Both the position numbers and the translations under genes were made by a program. DNA of 53,264 bases from Candidatus Omnitrophota bacterium (GTDB lineage Bacteria > Omnitrophota > Gorgyraeia > Gygaellales > JAMWDD01). Position 1 is the stretch's first letter. The number at the start of each line of letters is the position of its first letter. Under the pieces are notes generated by a model. The model was not told the DNA's origin. It was given only the letters and a program-made list of their open reading frames with translations, and made no database searches. Below, piece by piece: positions 25,812 through 34,513 of this stretch. The stretch covers positions 1 through 53,264 of the forward strand of contig JAQUNK010000007.1 of assembly GCA_028717645.1 (NCBI GenBank). The letters are read 5' to 3'.

Positions 25812-26717
25812 TTATAATAATCCATAATCTTTTAACGCCTTCTTTAGTTTCTCTAAATTATCATCCGACATTGTACACATCGGCAGCCTGAGATCCGGTT
25901 CACACATTCCCAATAACCCCATCGCAGTTTTTACCGGGATAGGGTTAGTTTCCAGGAATACGGCCTTGATCAAAGGCAATAATTTATAGTGCAGCTCTTC
26001 TGCTTTTTTGATATTTCCTTTCTCGAATTCAGCGACCATGTCCGAAACATCTTTGGGCGCAATATTGGCCACTACCGAAATTATGCCCGTCCCGCCGATG
26101 GCCAGCACGGGTAACGTCAGGCTGTCATCCCCGGAAAGCAGGGTAAATTCTTTTGGGCACAATGCTTTTATCCGCGACATCTGGTCGAGCGACCCGCTTG
26201 CCTCTTTCACTGCCACGATATTTTTACAATCACGCGCAAGTTTTGCTATCGTCTCCGGCTCGATATTTACTCCAGTGCGCGAAGCAATATTATACAGGAT
26301 GATCGGGATATTCACGGCATCGGCCACGGCTTTAAAATGCAGGTAGAGCCCTTTCTGAGTGGGGCGGTTATAATAAGGCGAAACCTGCAAAGACGCATCC
26401 GCGCCGGCTTTTTGCGCATGTTTGGTGAGCATTACCGCCTCGGCCGTAGAATTAGAGCCGGTACCGGCAATCACCGGCACTCTTTTTTTCACCTGCTCTA
26501 CGGTAAGTTCGATCACCCGGTCGTGTTCCTCGAAAGAAAGCGTTGCCGATTCACCTGTTGTGCCGCAAGGCACGATCCCTGAAGTCCCGTTCTTTATCTG
26601 GAACTCGATCAATTTCCTGAACGCTGCTTCGTCAATAACTGAATTTTTTCCGCCGGAGGCGGATCCGCCTTTGGCGGAGAATGGCGTGGCAATGGCCACG
26701 ATCGAACCTTTAAACAT
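25812..26717 (-). CDS. dapA: 4-hydroxy-tetrahydrodipicolinate synthase with in-frame repeat insertion
   Basis: Condenses pyruvate with aspartate semialdehyde, the committed step to DAP and lysine. It is a TIM barrel of 301 residues with Schiff-base K171 (VAVKEASG), TTGES (53-57), SPYYNRPT (113-120) and Y142 (ILYNIASRTG). The start is ATG 26717, with AAGGAG six bases upstream and an 8-bp overlap with the dapF end; an ATG five codons earlier is less likely. Residues 14-23 (SAKGGSASGG), between TPF and the VIDEAAF helix, are encoded by a 30-bp palindrome that also sits in recG. They fall in a surface loop before helix 1 and should not disturb the active site. Confidence 0.96.
   Translation of the reverse strand: MFKGSIVAIATPFSAKGGSASGGKNSVIDEAAFRKLIEFQIKNGTSGIVPCGTTGESATLSFEEHDRVIELTVEQVKKRVPVIAGTGSNSTAEAVMLTKHAQKAGADASLQVSPYYNRPTQKGLYLHFKAVADAVNIPIILYNIASRTGVNIEPETIAKLARDCKNIVAVKEASGSLDQMSRIKALCPKEFTLLSGDDSLTLPVLAIGGTGIISVVANIAPKDVSDMVAEFEKGNIKKAEELHYKLLPLIKAVFLETNPIPVKTAMGLLGMCEPDLRLPMCTMSDDNLEKLKKALKDYGLL
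26649..26678. repeat. 30-bp double-palindrome inserted in dapA
   Basis: Two hairpins of form TCCGCC-NNN-GGCGGA in tandem (26649-26663 and 26664-26678), together symmetric about GGATCC. It adds ten codons in frame to dapA. It is 26/30 identical to the element at 53177-53206 in recG. Confidence 0.85.
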
Positions 26718-27498
26718 TGTATACTCCTTCATAAACTTTTTTTACTTTACCCTCCAGCCATACGTCATCAACACGGCCGGCCTGCCTTTTTAGATATACT
26801 TTTAGTACCTCTTTCCCTGCGGTAAGGACATTGATCTTGACATTGCCTTCTTTCTTTAATTTTATCGCGCTGACCACCGCTGACGCAACCGAGCCTGTAC
26901 CACAAGCAAGCGTTTCATCTTCTACGCCTCTTTCATAAGTACGTATGCTGATGGAATCATTGCTTAAGATCTCTACGAAATCTACGTTCGTACCCCTGGG
27001 CGCAAATTGTTTATGATAACGCACGCGCCTGCCGATCGCGACCATATCTATGATATCCAGGCCTTCCACAAAGATCACGCAATGCGGCACTCCGGTATCC
27101 AAGAAATTTACCTTTAACCTACGGCCTTCGACTTTAATAGGGATATCTAATTTTATATCCTTGGGAGTAGTGAGGTTTATTTTTACGTTATTACCATCGA
27201 CTCTAGAGCGGATGATCCCTGCTTTAGTTTCGATGTCCGCGCTTCTTTTTCCAGAGTATAAAGCGGCGCACCTTGCCCCGTTACCGCACATTTCCGCTTC
27301 TGTTCCGTCAGAATTAAATATGCGCATCCGGATATCCGCTTTTTTTGACCTCTCGATCAAAAGCAGGCCGTCGGCCCCTGCGCCATAGACCCTTGCGCAC
27401 ATTTTCCTTGCTAGTTCCGGAATGCTGCCGCTGCCAGACTTAATCACGATAAAGTCATTTCCCGCAGCAACCATCTTGGTAAAGTTTATTTTTTTCAT
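26710..27498 (-). CDS. dapF: Diaminopimelate epimerase
   Basis: Interconverts LL- and meso-DAP using two catalytic cysteines. They are C71 in EMCGNGARC and C199 in LACGTGS, both present. The N-terminus (FTKMVAAGNDF, 6-16) is the usual substrate-binding start. Length 262. The start lies 3 bp after the lysA stop and the end overlaps dapA by 8 bp, so lysA-dapF-dapA are coupled. With DapL making LL-DAP, this enzyme gives meso-DAP for peptidoglycan and lysine. Confidence 0.98.
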   Translation of the reverse strand: MKKINFTKMVAAGNDFIVIKSGSGSIPELARKMCARVYGAGADGLLLIERSKKADIRMRIFNSDGTEAEMCGNGARCAALYSGKRSADIETKAGIIRSRVDGNNVKINLTTPKDIKLDIPIKVEGRRLKVNFLDTGVPHCVIFVEGLDIIDMVAIGRRVRYHKQFAPRGTNVDFVEILSNDSISIRTYERGVEDETLACGTGSVASAVVSAIKLKKEGNVKINVLTAGKEVLKVYLKRQAGRVDDVWLEGKVKKVYEGVYNV

Positions 27499-27501
27499 CT
27501 T

Positions 27502-28761
27502 TTAAAGAAAAAGCGGCAAGCGCTCGTTCCTGGCCAGGTCTTTATAATCTTCCCTTTTTCTGACCACCCTGGCTTTATCTTTTGATACCAGGACTTCCGC
27601 GGCCCGGCGGCGGGAATTATAATTACTGGACATACTGAAACCGTATGCGCCGCTACCCATCACTGCCAGATAATCTCCTGCTTTTAATTTCGGCATGAGC
27701 CTGTCTTTGGCCAGAAAATCTCCGCTCTCGCAGATCGGGCCCACCACATCTACTTTTTCCAGGCGGCCCCTTGCCTCTGCTTTTTTTAACGGCAGTATCT
27801 GATGATATGCGCTGTATAAAGCCGGACGGATCAAATCATTCATCCCTGCGTCCACGATCACGAATTTTTTTAACGGCGTTGATTTAATATACAATACTTT
27901 GGTAACCAATATTCCGGCATTGCCGACAATAAACCTGCCCGGCTCCATAATGATCTTTAAGCCGGTTTTGGCCAAGAGCGGCAAGACCTTAACGGCGAAT
28001 TTCTGCGCCGTCTGGGGTGTTTCTTTATCATAAATAATACCCAGGCCTCCGCCGATGTTCAGATATTGCAAATGGATATTTTCTTTTTTTAATTTTTCGA
28101 TGAATTTCACTACTTTGGTGATCGCTGCCACAAAAGGATCAGCCACGGTGATCTGCGAACCAATATGTATATGCACACCATTTAAGCGCACGTTGGAATA
28201 ATCATAGCATTGTTTAAAGATCTTTTCCGCGGTCTTAAAATCGATACCGAATTTATTGGTCAATTTTCCCGTAGAGATGAATTTGTGTGTCTTAGGCTCG
28301 ACATCGGGATTAATGCGTATGGCAACATTCACTACTCTTTCCTGTTCAGCTGCGATACGGTTGATATTTTCCAGCTCCGGCACAGATTCTACGTTAAAGA
28401 AAAGGATATTCCTTTTTATGGCTTCTTCTATCTCCTCATCGGTTTTACCCACCGAGGCATAAACGATTTTTTCAGGCGCACACCCTGCTTTAAGTGCGCG
28501 GTAAAGTTCTCCGCCTGAAACAATATCCAGGCCCGCGCCTTTATCCACCATGGCCCTTAAAAGGGCGAGGTTAGAATTCGCTTTTACCGAAAAACAGATC
28601 AGCGGTTCTATTGCTTTAAAGGCGGTCTTTAATTTAAGGAAATGGTCCATGAGCGTATGGTAGCTGTAAAGATAAAGCGGCGTACCATGTTTGCGCGCCA
28701 CGTCCTCTACTTTTACCCTCTCACAGTACAAATGATTGTTTAGATATTTAAATTCATGCAT
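27502..28761 (-). CDS. lysA: Diaminopimelate decarboxylase
   Basis: PLP-dependent last step to lysine, fold type III (alanine-racemase-like barrel). K60 in FSVKANSN binds PLP. HIHIGSQI and NIGGGLGI provide further substrate/phosphate contacts, and GPICESGDFLA near the C-terminus supplies the catalytic Cys from the other subunit. Length 419. It is the first of the DAP genes after argH, with a short repeat element (28779-28826) in the 76-bp gap. A promoter is not evident there, so read-through from the arg cluster is likely. Confidence 0.97.
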   Translation of the reverse strand: MHEFKYLNNHLYCERVKVEDVARKHGTPLYLYSYHTLMDHFLKLKTAFKAIEPLICFSVKANSNLALLRAMVDKGAGLDIVSGGELYRALKAGCAPEKIVYASVGKTDEEIEEAIKRNILFFNVESVPELENINRIAAEQERVVNVAIRINPDVEPKTHKFISTGKLTNKFGIDFKTAEKIFKQCYDYSNVRLNGVHIHIGSQITVADPFVAAITKVVKFIEKLKKENIHLQYLNIGGGLGIIYDKETPQTAQKFAVKVLPLLAKTGLKIIMEPGRFIVGNAGILVTKVLYIKSTPLKKFVIVDAGMNDLIRPALYSAYHQILPLKKAEARGRLEKVDVVGPICESGDFLAKDRLMPKLKAGDYLAVMGSGAYGFSMSSNYNSRRRAAEVLVSKDKARVVRKREDYKDLARNERLPLFL

Positions 28762-28778
28762 ACTTTATACCCTTTGCG

Positions 28779-28826
28779 TTGCGGGTCCTGCCTGCTGGTC
28801 CACCCCGCATCAGCAGCCACCCGCAA
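28779..28826. repeat. Short inverted-repeat element between argH and lysA (CTGATCCA family, locus 3)
   Basis: TTGCGGGT (28779-28786) pairs with ACCCGCAA (28819-28826), and CTGCTGG with ATCAGCAG inside. The arms match the ends of the elements at 4826 and 24833, but the interior is almost absent, as if only the two ends remain. Confidence 0.65.
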
Positions 28827-28837
28827 AATTCAAATAG

Positions 28838-30235
28838 TTATGCTGGCTTTCTCAGCCTTTTCTCCCATTTAGCTATCTGTCGAACTACGCTTTTCGGCTG
28901 TGTGCCGCCGTAAGATTTTACCCTGCTCACGGATTTTATCGGGTCGATCAGATCATTGACTATCCGCTTGTTCAACTTATGGGAGAATTTCTTCAGCTCC
29001 TCATCGGACATATGTTTAATGAGCCTGCCCTTACTCAGCGCGTAGAGAATGATCTCGCCCGCTATTTTATGCGCATTGTTGGTAGCATATCCCTGCGTTA
29101 CCAGATATTCAGATATATCCGCGGCATAGATAGATTCGTTCAAAGAGGCTTTCTTAAGTTTCTCCTCGTTTATCTTAATACCGTATAAAACCTTCTTTAA
29201 TATCGGCAGGACCTTATTCATCGTATCGACCGCCTCAAATAAAGAAAGTTTATCCAGCTGCATATCCCTGTCATAAGTCAGCGGTAAGCCCTTCATCATG
29301 ACCATAATAGAGACCAGGTCGCCGTAAACCTTGCCAGAATATCCCCGGATCAATTCAAAAGGATCGGGATTCTTTTTATTCGGCATCATGCTCGAGCCGG
29401 TATAATGCGCATCATCGCCTTCCACAAAACCGAATTCATCGCTTGACCAAATGATGAAATCTTCGGCGATCCTGGATAAATGCATGGAAAGAATCGCCAA
29501 GTCGGAAATTAATTCGATGGCAAAATCCCTGTCGCTGACCGAATCTATGCTGTTATCGGAGACCTTGGAAAATCCCAGTAATTTAGCAACGTAGAATCTA
29601 TCTATGGGTAAGGTGCTGCCCCGGTGCGCGACACTACCTAATGGCAGGATATCGACCCTTTTAAAGACATCATGTAATCTTTCCTTATCCCGCTCCAACA
29701 TCTCAATGTAGGCCAAGAGCTGATGCGACAAGAGAATGCACTGTGCGTTCTTCAAGTGCGTATAAGAAGGCATCGTGATTGCCTTATCGCTAAACTTTTT
29801 TGCGCCTTTTAAGAAACAGATTTGTAAATCGTTGATCTTCCCGCTGATCCCGGTGATCGCGTCCTTAGAGTACATCCGCACATCCAGGGCAACCTGGTCA
29901 TTTCTGGACCGGGCAGTATGCAATTTATCCGCCGTATTGCCGATCTCTTTTTTCAACAAAAAGTTTATGGCCGAATGTATATCTTCGTATTTGGTCTCAT
30001 CAATGGCTAACTTGCCGTGGCTGAGTTTATTTTTTAGTTTTTCCAGGCCTTTTACCAAAAGTGCACTTTCCGCCTTGGGAATTATATTGCATGCACCCAG
30101 CATCTTGGCATGGGCAATATTTCCTTCTATGTCATAAAGGGCCAATTTCTTATCGTAAGAAATACTGGAAGAAAATCCTAAGATTTCCGGATCCATCTCT
30201 TTCTTGAATCTTGAGCCCCATAATTTTTCTATCAT
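28838..30235 (-). CDS. argH: Argininosuccinate lyase
   Basis: Cleaves argininosuccinate to arginine and fumarate. Fumarase/aspartase-superfamily motifs are present: TARSRNDQVALD (107-118), catalytic H160 in YTHLKNAQ, and the flexible signature loop TGSSMMPNKKNPD (279-291) with catalytic Ser. The loop has MPNKKNPD where most homologues have MPQKKNPD, a small substitution. Length 465. It is the last gene of the arg cluster, 35 bp after argG. Confidence 0.98.
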   Translation of the reverse strand: MIEKLWGSRFKKEMDPEILGFSSSISYDKKLALYDIEGNIAHAKMLGACNIIPKAESALLVKGLEKLKNKLSHGKLAIDETKYEDIHSAINFLLKKEIGNTADKLHTARSRNDQVALDVRMYSKDAITGISGKINDLQICFLKGAKKFSDKAITMPSYTHLKNAQCILLSHQLLAYIEMLERDKERLHDVFKRVDILPLGSVAHRGSTLPIDRFYVAKLLGFSKVSDNSIDSVSDRDFAIELISDLAILSMHLSRIAEDFIIWSSDEFGFVEGDDAHYTGSSMMPNKKNPDPFELIRGYSGKVYGDLVSIMVMMKGLPLTYDRDMQLDKLSLFEAVDTMNKVLPILKKVLYGIKINEEKLKKASLNESIYAADISEYLVTQGYATNNAHKIAGEIILYALSKGRLIKHMSDEELKKFSHKLNKRIVNDLIDPIKSVSRVKSYGGTQPKSVVRQIAKWEKRLRKPA

Positions 30236-30270
30236 CTTTCTCTCCCGGGCCCTAACTACGAGCCCCCTCG

Positions 30271-31440
30271 CTACTTCTGATACGGCATTCCCCAGATCCG
30301 GATAAAGCCTTCGGCTAATTTCTGATTAAACTTGTCTTCTTTGCCGTAGGTGCTTAATTCTTTTTTATACAGGCCATAAGGTGATTTCCTGGCTACCGGT
30401 ATGGCACTGCCTTTGAACAACTTTAATTTTATAGCACCCGTGACCTGCTTTTGCGTCGAGGCAACGAATCCATCCAGCGCCTCTTTTAACGCAGAATACC
30501 ATAACCCGTAATAGATCATCTCGGAATATTTTAAGGCAATGCCTTCTTTAAAATGCGCCAGTTCTCTATCCAGCACCAGATTTTCCAGTTCTTTGTGCGC
30601 GATATGCAATATGGTCGCTGCAGGCGCCTCATAGATCTCCCTTGATTTGATACCCACCAACCGGTTCTCCACCAGGTCTGTCCGGCCTACGCCGCATTGC
30701 CCGCCGATCTTGTTCAATAAACCGATCAGCGATTTAAGTGAATAAGTCTTACCATTAATTTTTTTGGGTACGCCTTTTTCAAAATAAACTTCTATGTATT
30801 TAGGGCTATTGGGCGCCAGCTTCGGGTCCTTAGTGATCAGATAGGCATCCTCAGGCGGCTCCTGCTGAAGGTTTTCCAATATCCCGGCCTCGATACTGAT
30901 ACCCCAAAGATTTCTATCAATGCTATAAGGCTTTTTCTTGGTCACATCGATAGGTATTTTGCAACTTATGGCATATTCTATTTCTTCTTCCCGCGATTTG
31001 AATTCCCAAATCCTTACGGGCGCGATAATTTCTAAATCAGGGTCAAGTATCCCGATGGTCACTTCCAGCCTTACCTGGTCATTACCCTTACCGGTACAAC
31101 CATGGGCCACGGCTTGTGCCTTCTCTTTATGCGCGATATCCACCAGATATTTTGCGATCAGCGGCCGGCCCAAAGCAGTAGCCAGGAGATATTTTCCTTC
31201 ATATACCGCCCCTGCCTTTAAGGCGGGCAGAATAAAATCCTTCAGGAACTCATCCTGCAAATCCTTAATATAGACTTTTTCGGCACCTCCGGCCAAGGCC
31301 CTTTTTTCTATTGCCTTAAAATCCTCGCCCTGGCCGAGGTCCGCGATAAAGCAGATTACCCGGTAACCCCGGGCCTTCAGCCATTTTATGGCGCAGGAAG
31401 TATCCAATCCGCCGGAATATGCCAGCACAACTTTTTTCAT
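30271..31440 (-). CDS. argG: Argininosuccinate synthase
   Basis: ATP-dependent ligation of citrulline and aspartate. The PP-loop AYSGGLDTS is at 7-15, followed by family segments such as HGCTGKGNDQVR and the KKPYSIDRNLWG region. Length 389. It overlaps argF by 4 bp (ATGA) and precedes argH by 35 bp. Confidence 0.98.
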   Translation of the reverse strand: MKKVVLAYSGGLDTSCAIKWLKARGYRVICFIADLGQGEDFKAIEKRALAGGAEKVYIKDLQDEFLKDFILPALKAGAVYEGKYLLATALGRPLIAKYLVDIAHKEKAQAVAHGCTGKGNDQVRLEVTIGILDPDLEIIAPVRIWEFKSREEEIEYAISCKIPIDVTKKKPYSIDRNLWGISIEAGILENLQQEPPEDAYLITKDPKLAPNSPKYIEVYFEKGVPKKINGKTYSLKSLIGLLNKIGGQCGVGRTDLVENRLVGIKSREIYEAPAATILHIAHKELENLVLDRELAHFKEGIALKYSEMIYYGLWYSALKEALDGFVASTQKQVTGAIKLKLFKGSAIPVARKSPYGLYKKELSTYGKEDKFNQKLAEGFIRIWGMPYQK

Positions 31441-32357
31441 TTTCTCTCTCCTAACAATTTAACCAATATCGCTTTCTGCACATGCAATCTATTTTCTGCC
31501 TCGTCGAAAACAACGGAATTCGCTGAATCGATCACTTCATCGGTGATCTCTTCGCCCCGATGTGCCGGCAGGCAATGCATGATCAGTGCTTTTTTATTAG
31601 CTAACTTCACCAGATCTTTATTTATCTGAAAATCCTTGAATATCTCTTTCCTCTGCTGCTTCTCGCTTTCCTGGCCCATGCTCGCCCAGACATCGGTATA
31701 AATGACATCCGCGTTCTTCACTGCGGCTTCTGGGTCATTACCCAGCGCTATTTTACCACCAGACCCTTGAGCAAACTGTTTTGCTTCGCTGGTAATGTTT
31801 GTTTGCGGCTCATAGCCTTTGGGTGTAGCGACATTCATCTGCATGCCGGAAATCGCTGCACTATACATCAGCGAGTGGCAAACATTATTTCCGTCTCCCA
31901 CATACGCCAGGGTAATGCCTTTTAATTTACCGAACTTTTCTTTAATGGTGAATAGATCCGCCAATGCCTGGCACGGATGCGACAAGTCCGAAAGCCCGTT
32001 GATCACCGGTATACTGGCAGATCTAGCCAGTTCAACAACATTATTATGACCAAAGGTCCTTAAGACAATGCCGTCCACATAGCGCGAAAGCGTTTTGGCA
32101 GTATCTTTAATGGTTTCTCTCTGGCCCGCGCTGATATCTTCTTTCATATATAATGCATTTCCGCCCAGCTGAAACATCCCTACTTCGAAAGAAACCCGCG
32201 TCCTTAACGACGGCTTATGGAAAATAAGGCAGAGGGTCTTGCCTTTAAGCGTATTGGCGAACTTGGATTTATTTTTTTTCAGTTTCTGCGTCAGGTCAAA
32301 AATTTCCTTGATCTCGACATCAGTTAGATCTTTTATGGAAATCAGGTCTTTTTTCAC
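31437..32357 (-). CDS. argF: Ornithine carbamoyltransferase
   Basis: Makes citrulline from ornithine and carbamoyl phosphate. The phosphate-binding motif is SLRTRVSFE (family SxRTR), with HPCQALADL, and the ornithine-specific HCLPAHRGEE near the end. Length 306. The start codon is GTG (32357) behind an AAGGAG-rich leader. A 120-bp gap with an inverted repeat separates it from argD; it overlaps argG by 4 bp. Confidence 0.98.
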   Translation of the reverse strand: MKKDLISIKDLTDVEIKEIFDLTQKLKKNKSKFANTLKGKTLCLIFHKPSLRTRVSFEVGMFQLGGNALYMKEDISAGQRETIKDTAKTLSRYVDGIVLRTFGHNNVVELARSASIPVINGLSDLSHPCQALADLFTIKEKFGKLKGITLAYVGDGNNVCHSLMYSAAISGMQMNVATPKGYEPQTNITSEAKQFAQGSGGKIALGNDPEAAVKNADVIYTDVWASMGQESEKQQRKEIFKDFQINKDLVKLANKKALIMHCLPAHRGEEITDEVIDSANSVVFDEAENRLHVQKAILVKLLGERK

Positions 32358-32411
32358 TCCTCACCTTCTCCTTGTTCTATATTTACCCCGCTTTTCTCTA
32401 TAGAATATGTT

Positions 32412-32479
32412 GGATCCCGTACCTTTGAAAATATTCCAAGAAAACAATAAAAAATTAATTTAACAAAGGTGCGGGGTTC
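32412..32479. promoter_or_regulatory. Long-range inverted repeat between argD and argF
   Basis: GGATCCCGTACCTTTG (32412-32427) and CAAAGGTGCGGGGTTC (32464-32479) pair at 13 of 16 positions around a 36-nt AT-rich loop. One arm contains the argD stop codon. There is no T-run right after the stem, so it is not a standard terminator. A role in mRNA processing or partial attenuation is possible. Confidence 0.4.
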
Positions 32480-33656
32480 ATTTTACCTCTTTTAGCGCGT
32501 TTTCCAGGATCTTCATCGCCTTATTGATCTCTTTCCTGGTGATATTCAGCGCCGGCATGAGCCGCAGCACCGTATCATGCGTACAATTGATCAAAAGCCC
32601 TTTATTCATGCAATATTCGACAATGGCTTTCCCGGGCTTATTCAGTTCCATGCCCCACATCAGGCCCATACCCCTTATTTCCTTGATGCCGGAGCAGTTC
32701 TTTTGTAAAGAGAGCAATTTTTCTTTTAGATATTCGCCCATCTCCAGGGTATTCTGCAATAACTTCTCTTTCTGTATGCTTCTTAATACCGCTAATGCCG
32801 CTTTACAGACCAAAGGGCTCCCGCCGAAGGTCGAGGCATGCATGCCCGGGCCCAACGTATCGGCGATCTGCTTTTTTACCAGCATCATCCCGATCGGCAC
32901 CCCGCCGCCCAAGGCCTTGGCCAGAGTGACCACATCCGGGATAATGCCGTAATTCTGGTAACAGAACATTTTTCCCGTGCGGCCGATACCGGTCTGCACC
33001 TCATCGACGATCAAAAGCAGGTTCTTTTCATCACAAAGTTTTCTTAAGGCAAGGACAAATTCTTTTTCCGCGATATTTATCCCGCCCTCGCCCTGGACCA
33101 GCTCAAGCATTACCGCCACGGTTTTAGCACTTAAGGCGCCCTTTACCGCTGCCAGGTCATTGAATTTCACCGTTTTAAATCCCTCGGGTATCGGCTCAAA
33201 ACCTGCCTGATATTTCTTCTGGCCAGTGGCAGCTAATGCCGCCAGCGTCCTGCCGTGAAAAGAATTCTCAAAGGTGATTATTTCGTACCTACCCTGGCCG
33301 TATTTACGGCTGAATTTTATCGCGCCTTCATTCGCCTCTGCCCCGGAATTACAGAAAAAGACCTTGCACGGGAAAGCCCAAAAATTAAGCTCCTTGGCCA
33401 GATGCGCCTGCTGCGGATGATAATAATTGTTGGGGATAAAGATCAACTTAGAAACCTGGTCCCTGATCGCCGACATCACTTTCGGATGGCAATGGCCAAG
33501 GCTGCCCACTCCCCAACCCGGGAAAAAATCCAGATACTCTTTATTCTGAATATCCCACAACTTGCTGCCTTTTCCTTTTACAAAGACCAAGGGCGTCTTC
33601 GTGTAAGTAGGCATGATATATTCTTTATAGGTATCGAATATTTCCTGTAATTTCAT
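32478..33656 (-). CDS. argD: Acetylornithine aminotransferase
   Basis: PLP enzyme converting N-acetylglutamate semialdehyde to N-acetylornithine. It has class III motifs: NSGAEANEGAIK (103-114), the VDEVQTGIGRTG segment (218-229) and Schiff-base K247 in TLAKALGGGVP. Length 392. It overlaps argB by 4 bp. Family members can also serve as succinyl-DAP aminotransferase, but dapL makes that unnecessary here. Confidence 0.96.
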   Translation of the reverse strand: MKLQEIFDTYKEYIMPTYTKTPLVFVKGKGSKLWDIQNKEYLDFFPGWGVGSLGHCHPKVMSAIRDQVSKLIFIPNNYYHPQQAHLAKELNFWAFPCKVFFCNSGAEANEGAIKFSRKYGQGRYEIITFENSFHGRTLAALAATGQKKYQAGFEPIPEGFKTVKFNDLAAVKGALSAKTVAVMLELVQGEGGINIAEKEFVLALRKLCDEKNLLLIVDEVQTGIGRTGKMFCYQNYGIIPDVVTLAKALGGGVPIGMMLVKKQIADTLGPGMHASTFGGSPLVCKAALAVLRSIQKEKLLQNTLEMGEYLKEKLLSLQKNCSGIKEIRGMGLMWGMELNKPGKAIVEYCMNKGLLINCTHDTVLRLMPALNITRKEINKAMKILENALKEVK

Positions 33657-34501
33657 CGTATGATCTCCGTGCCAATTCCCTTATCCGTAAATATCTCCAG
33701 CAAGAGCCCGTGCGGGGTACGTGCATCAATGATATGCGTTTTCTTAACTCCTTTATGCAGCGCCTCTATACATGCTCTTACTTTAGGGATCATTCCTTCC
33801 TGGATAATTTTCTCTTTCATCAGGCCCTCGGCCTCTTTCACCGTAAGCGTGGGAATAAAAGAATGCGGATCCTCAATATTACGGTTGATCCCTTTTACAT
33901 TGGTCAATAAGACCAGCTTCTCAGCGCCCAGGCCACTGGCAATTGCCGCCGCCGCTTCGTCCGCATTGATATTATAGGTCTTGGCGTCCGGGCCCTTGCC
34001 TAAGGGCAAGACTACAGCCACGCAATCATTGCTTAAGTCTTCCAATATTAGTTTAGTTTTTATCTTGGCGATCTCACCGACAAAACCTAAATTTATTTTC
34101 GCCTGTTTTTTTCTGGCCGCGATGACTTTCTTCCCACTTATGCCGGAAGCCTTAGCACCCAGTTCGGTCAGTTCATGCACAATGGTAGAATTTAATTTCT
34201 GCAGCTCCTCTTCTACCATCTCCAGCGTCTTTTTATCAGTGACCCTGAGGCCATCCACGAATTTAGCTGCTTTGCCCAGCGAACGCATGCGTTCGCTGAT
34301 ATTTGCCCCGCCTCCATGGACCAAAAGGGGCCGTAAACCCATAAAACTCAAAAAAACGATATCCTCCAGAACTCCCCGTCTGATCTTTTCATCGCTTAAA
34401 ATACTACCGCCGTACTTTATCACGATGGTCTTGCGGTGAAATTTCTTGATATAAGGCAGCGCCTCGATCAAAACATCCGCTTTTCTAATCGCTTCTTGCA
34501 C
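33653..34501 (-). CDS. argB: Acetylglutamate kinase
   Basis: Phosphorylates N-acetylglutamate. It has the amino-acid kinase fold with KYGGSIL (29-35), HGGGANIS (58-65), the NINADEAAAAIA motif and LLTNVKGI. Length 282. The start is GTG at 34501, preceded by GAGGG; no nearby ATG fits. The N-terminal helix (EAIRKADVLIEALPYIKKF) resembles the arginine-sensitive, hexameric type, so feedback inhibition by arginine is likely. It lies 12 bp after argJ and overlaps argD. Confidence 0.97.
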   Translation of the reverse strand: MQEAIRKADVLIEALPYIKKFHRKTIVIKYGGSILSDEKIRRGVLEDIVFLSFMGLRPLLVHGGGANISERMRSLGKAAKFVDGLRVTDKKTLEMVEEELQKLNSTIVHELTELGAKASGISGKKVIAARKKQAKINLGFVGEIAKIKTKLILEDLSNDCVAVVLPLGKGPDAKTYNINADEAAAAIASGLGAEKLVLLTNVKGINRNIEDPHSFIPTLTVKEAEGLMKEKIIQEGMIPKVRACIEALHKGVKKTHIIDARTPHGLLLEIFTDKGIGTEIIR

Positions 34502-34513
34502 TTATGCCCTCAC

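Noticed and set aside
32358-32477. Separate promoter for argF
   Set aside because: TATTCT-like and TTGGAA-like boxes exist but at wrong spacing.
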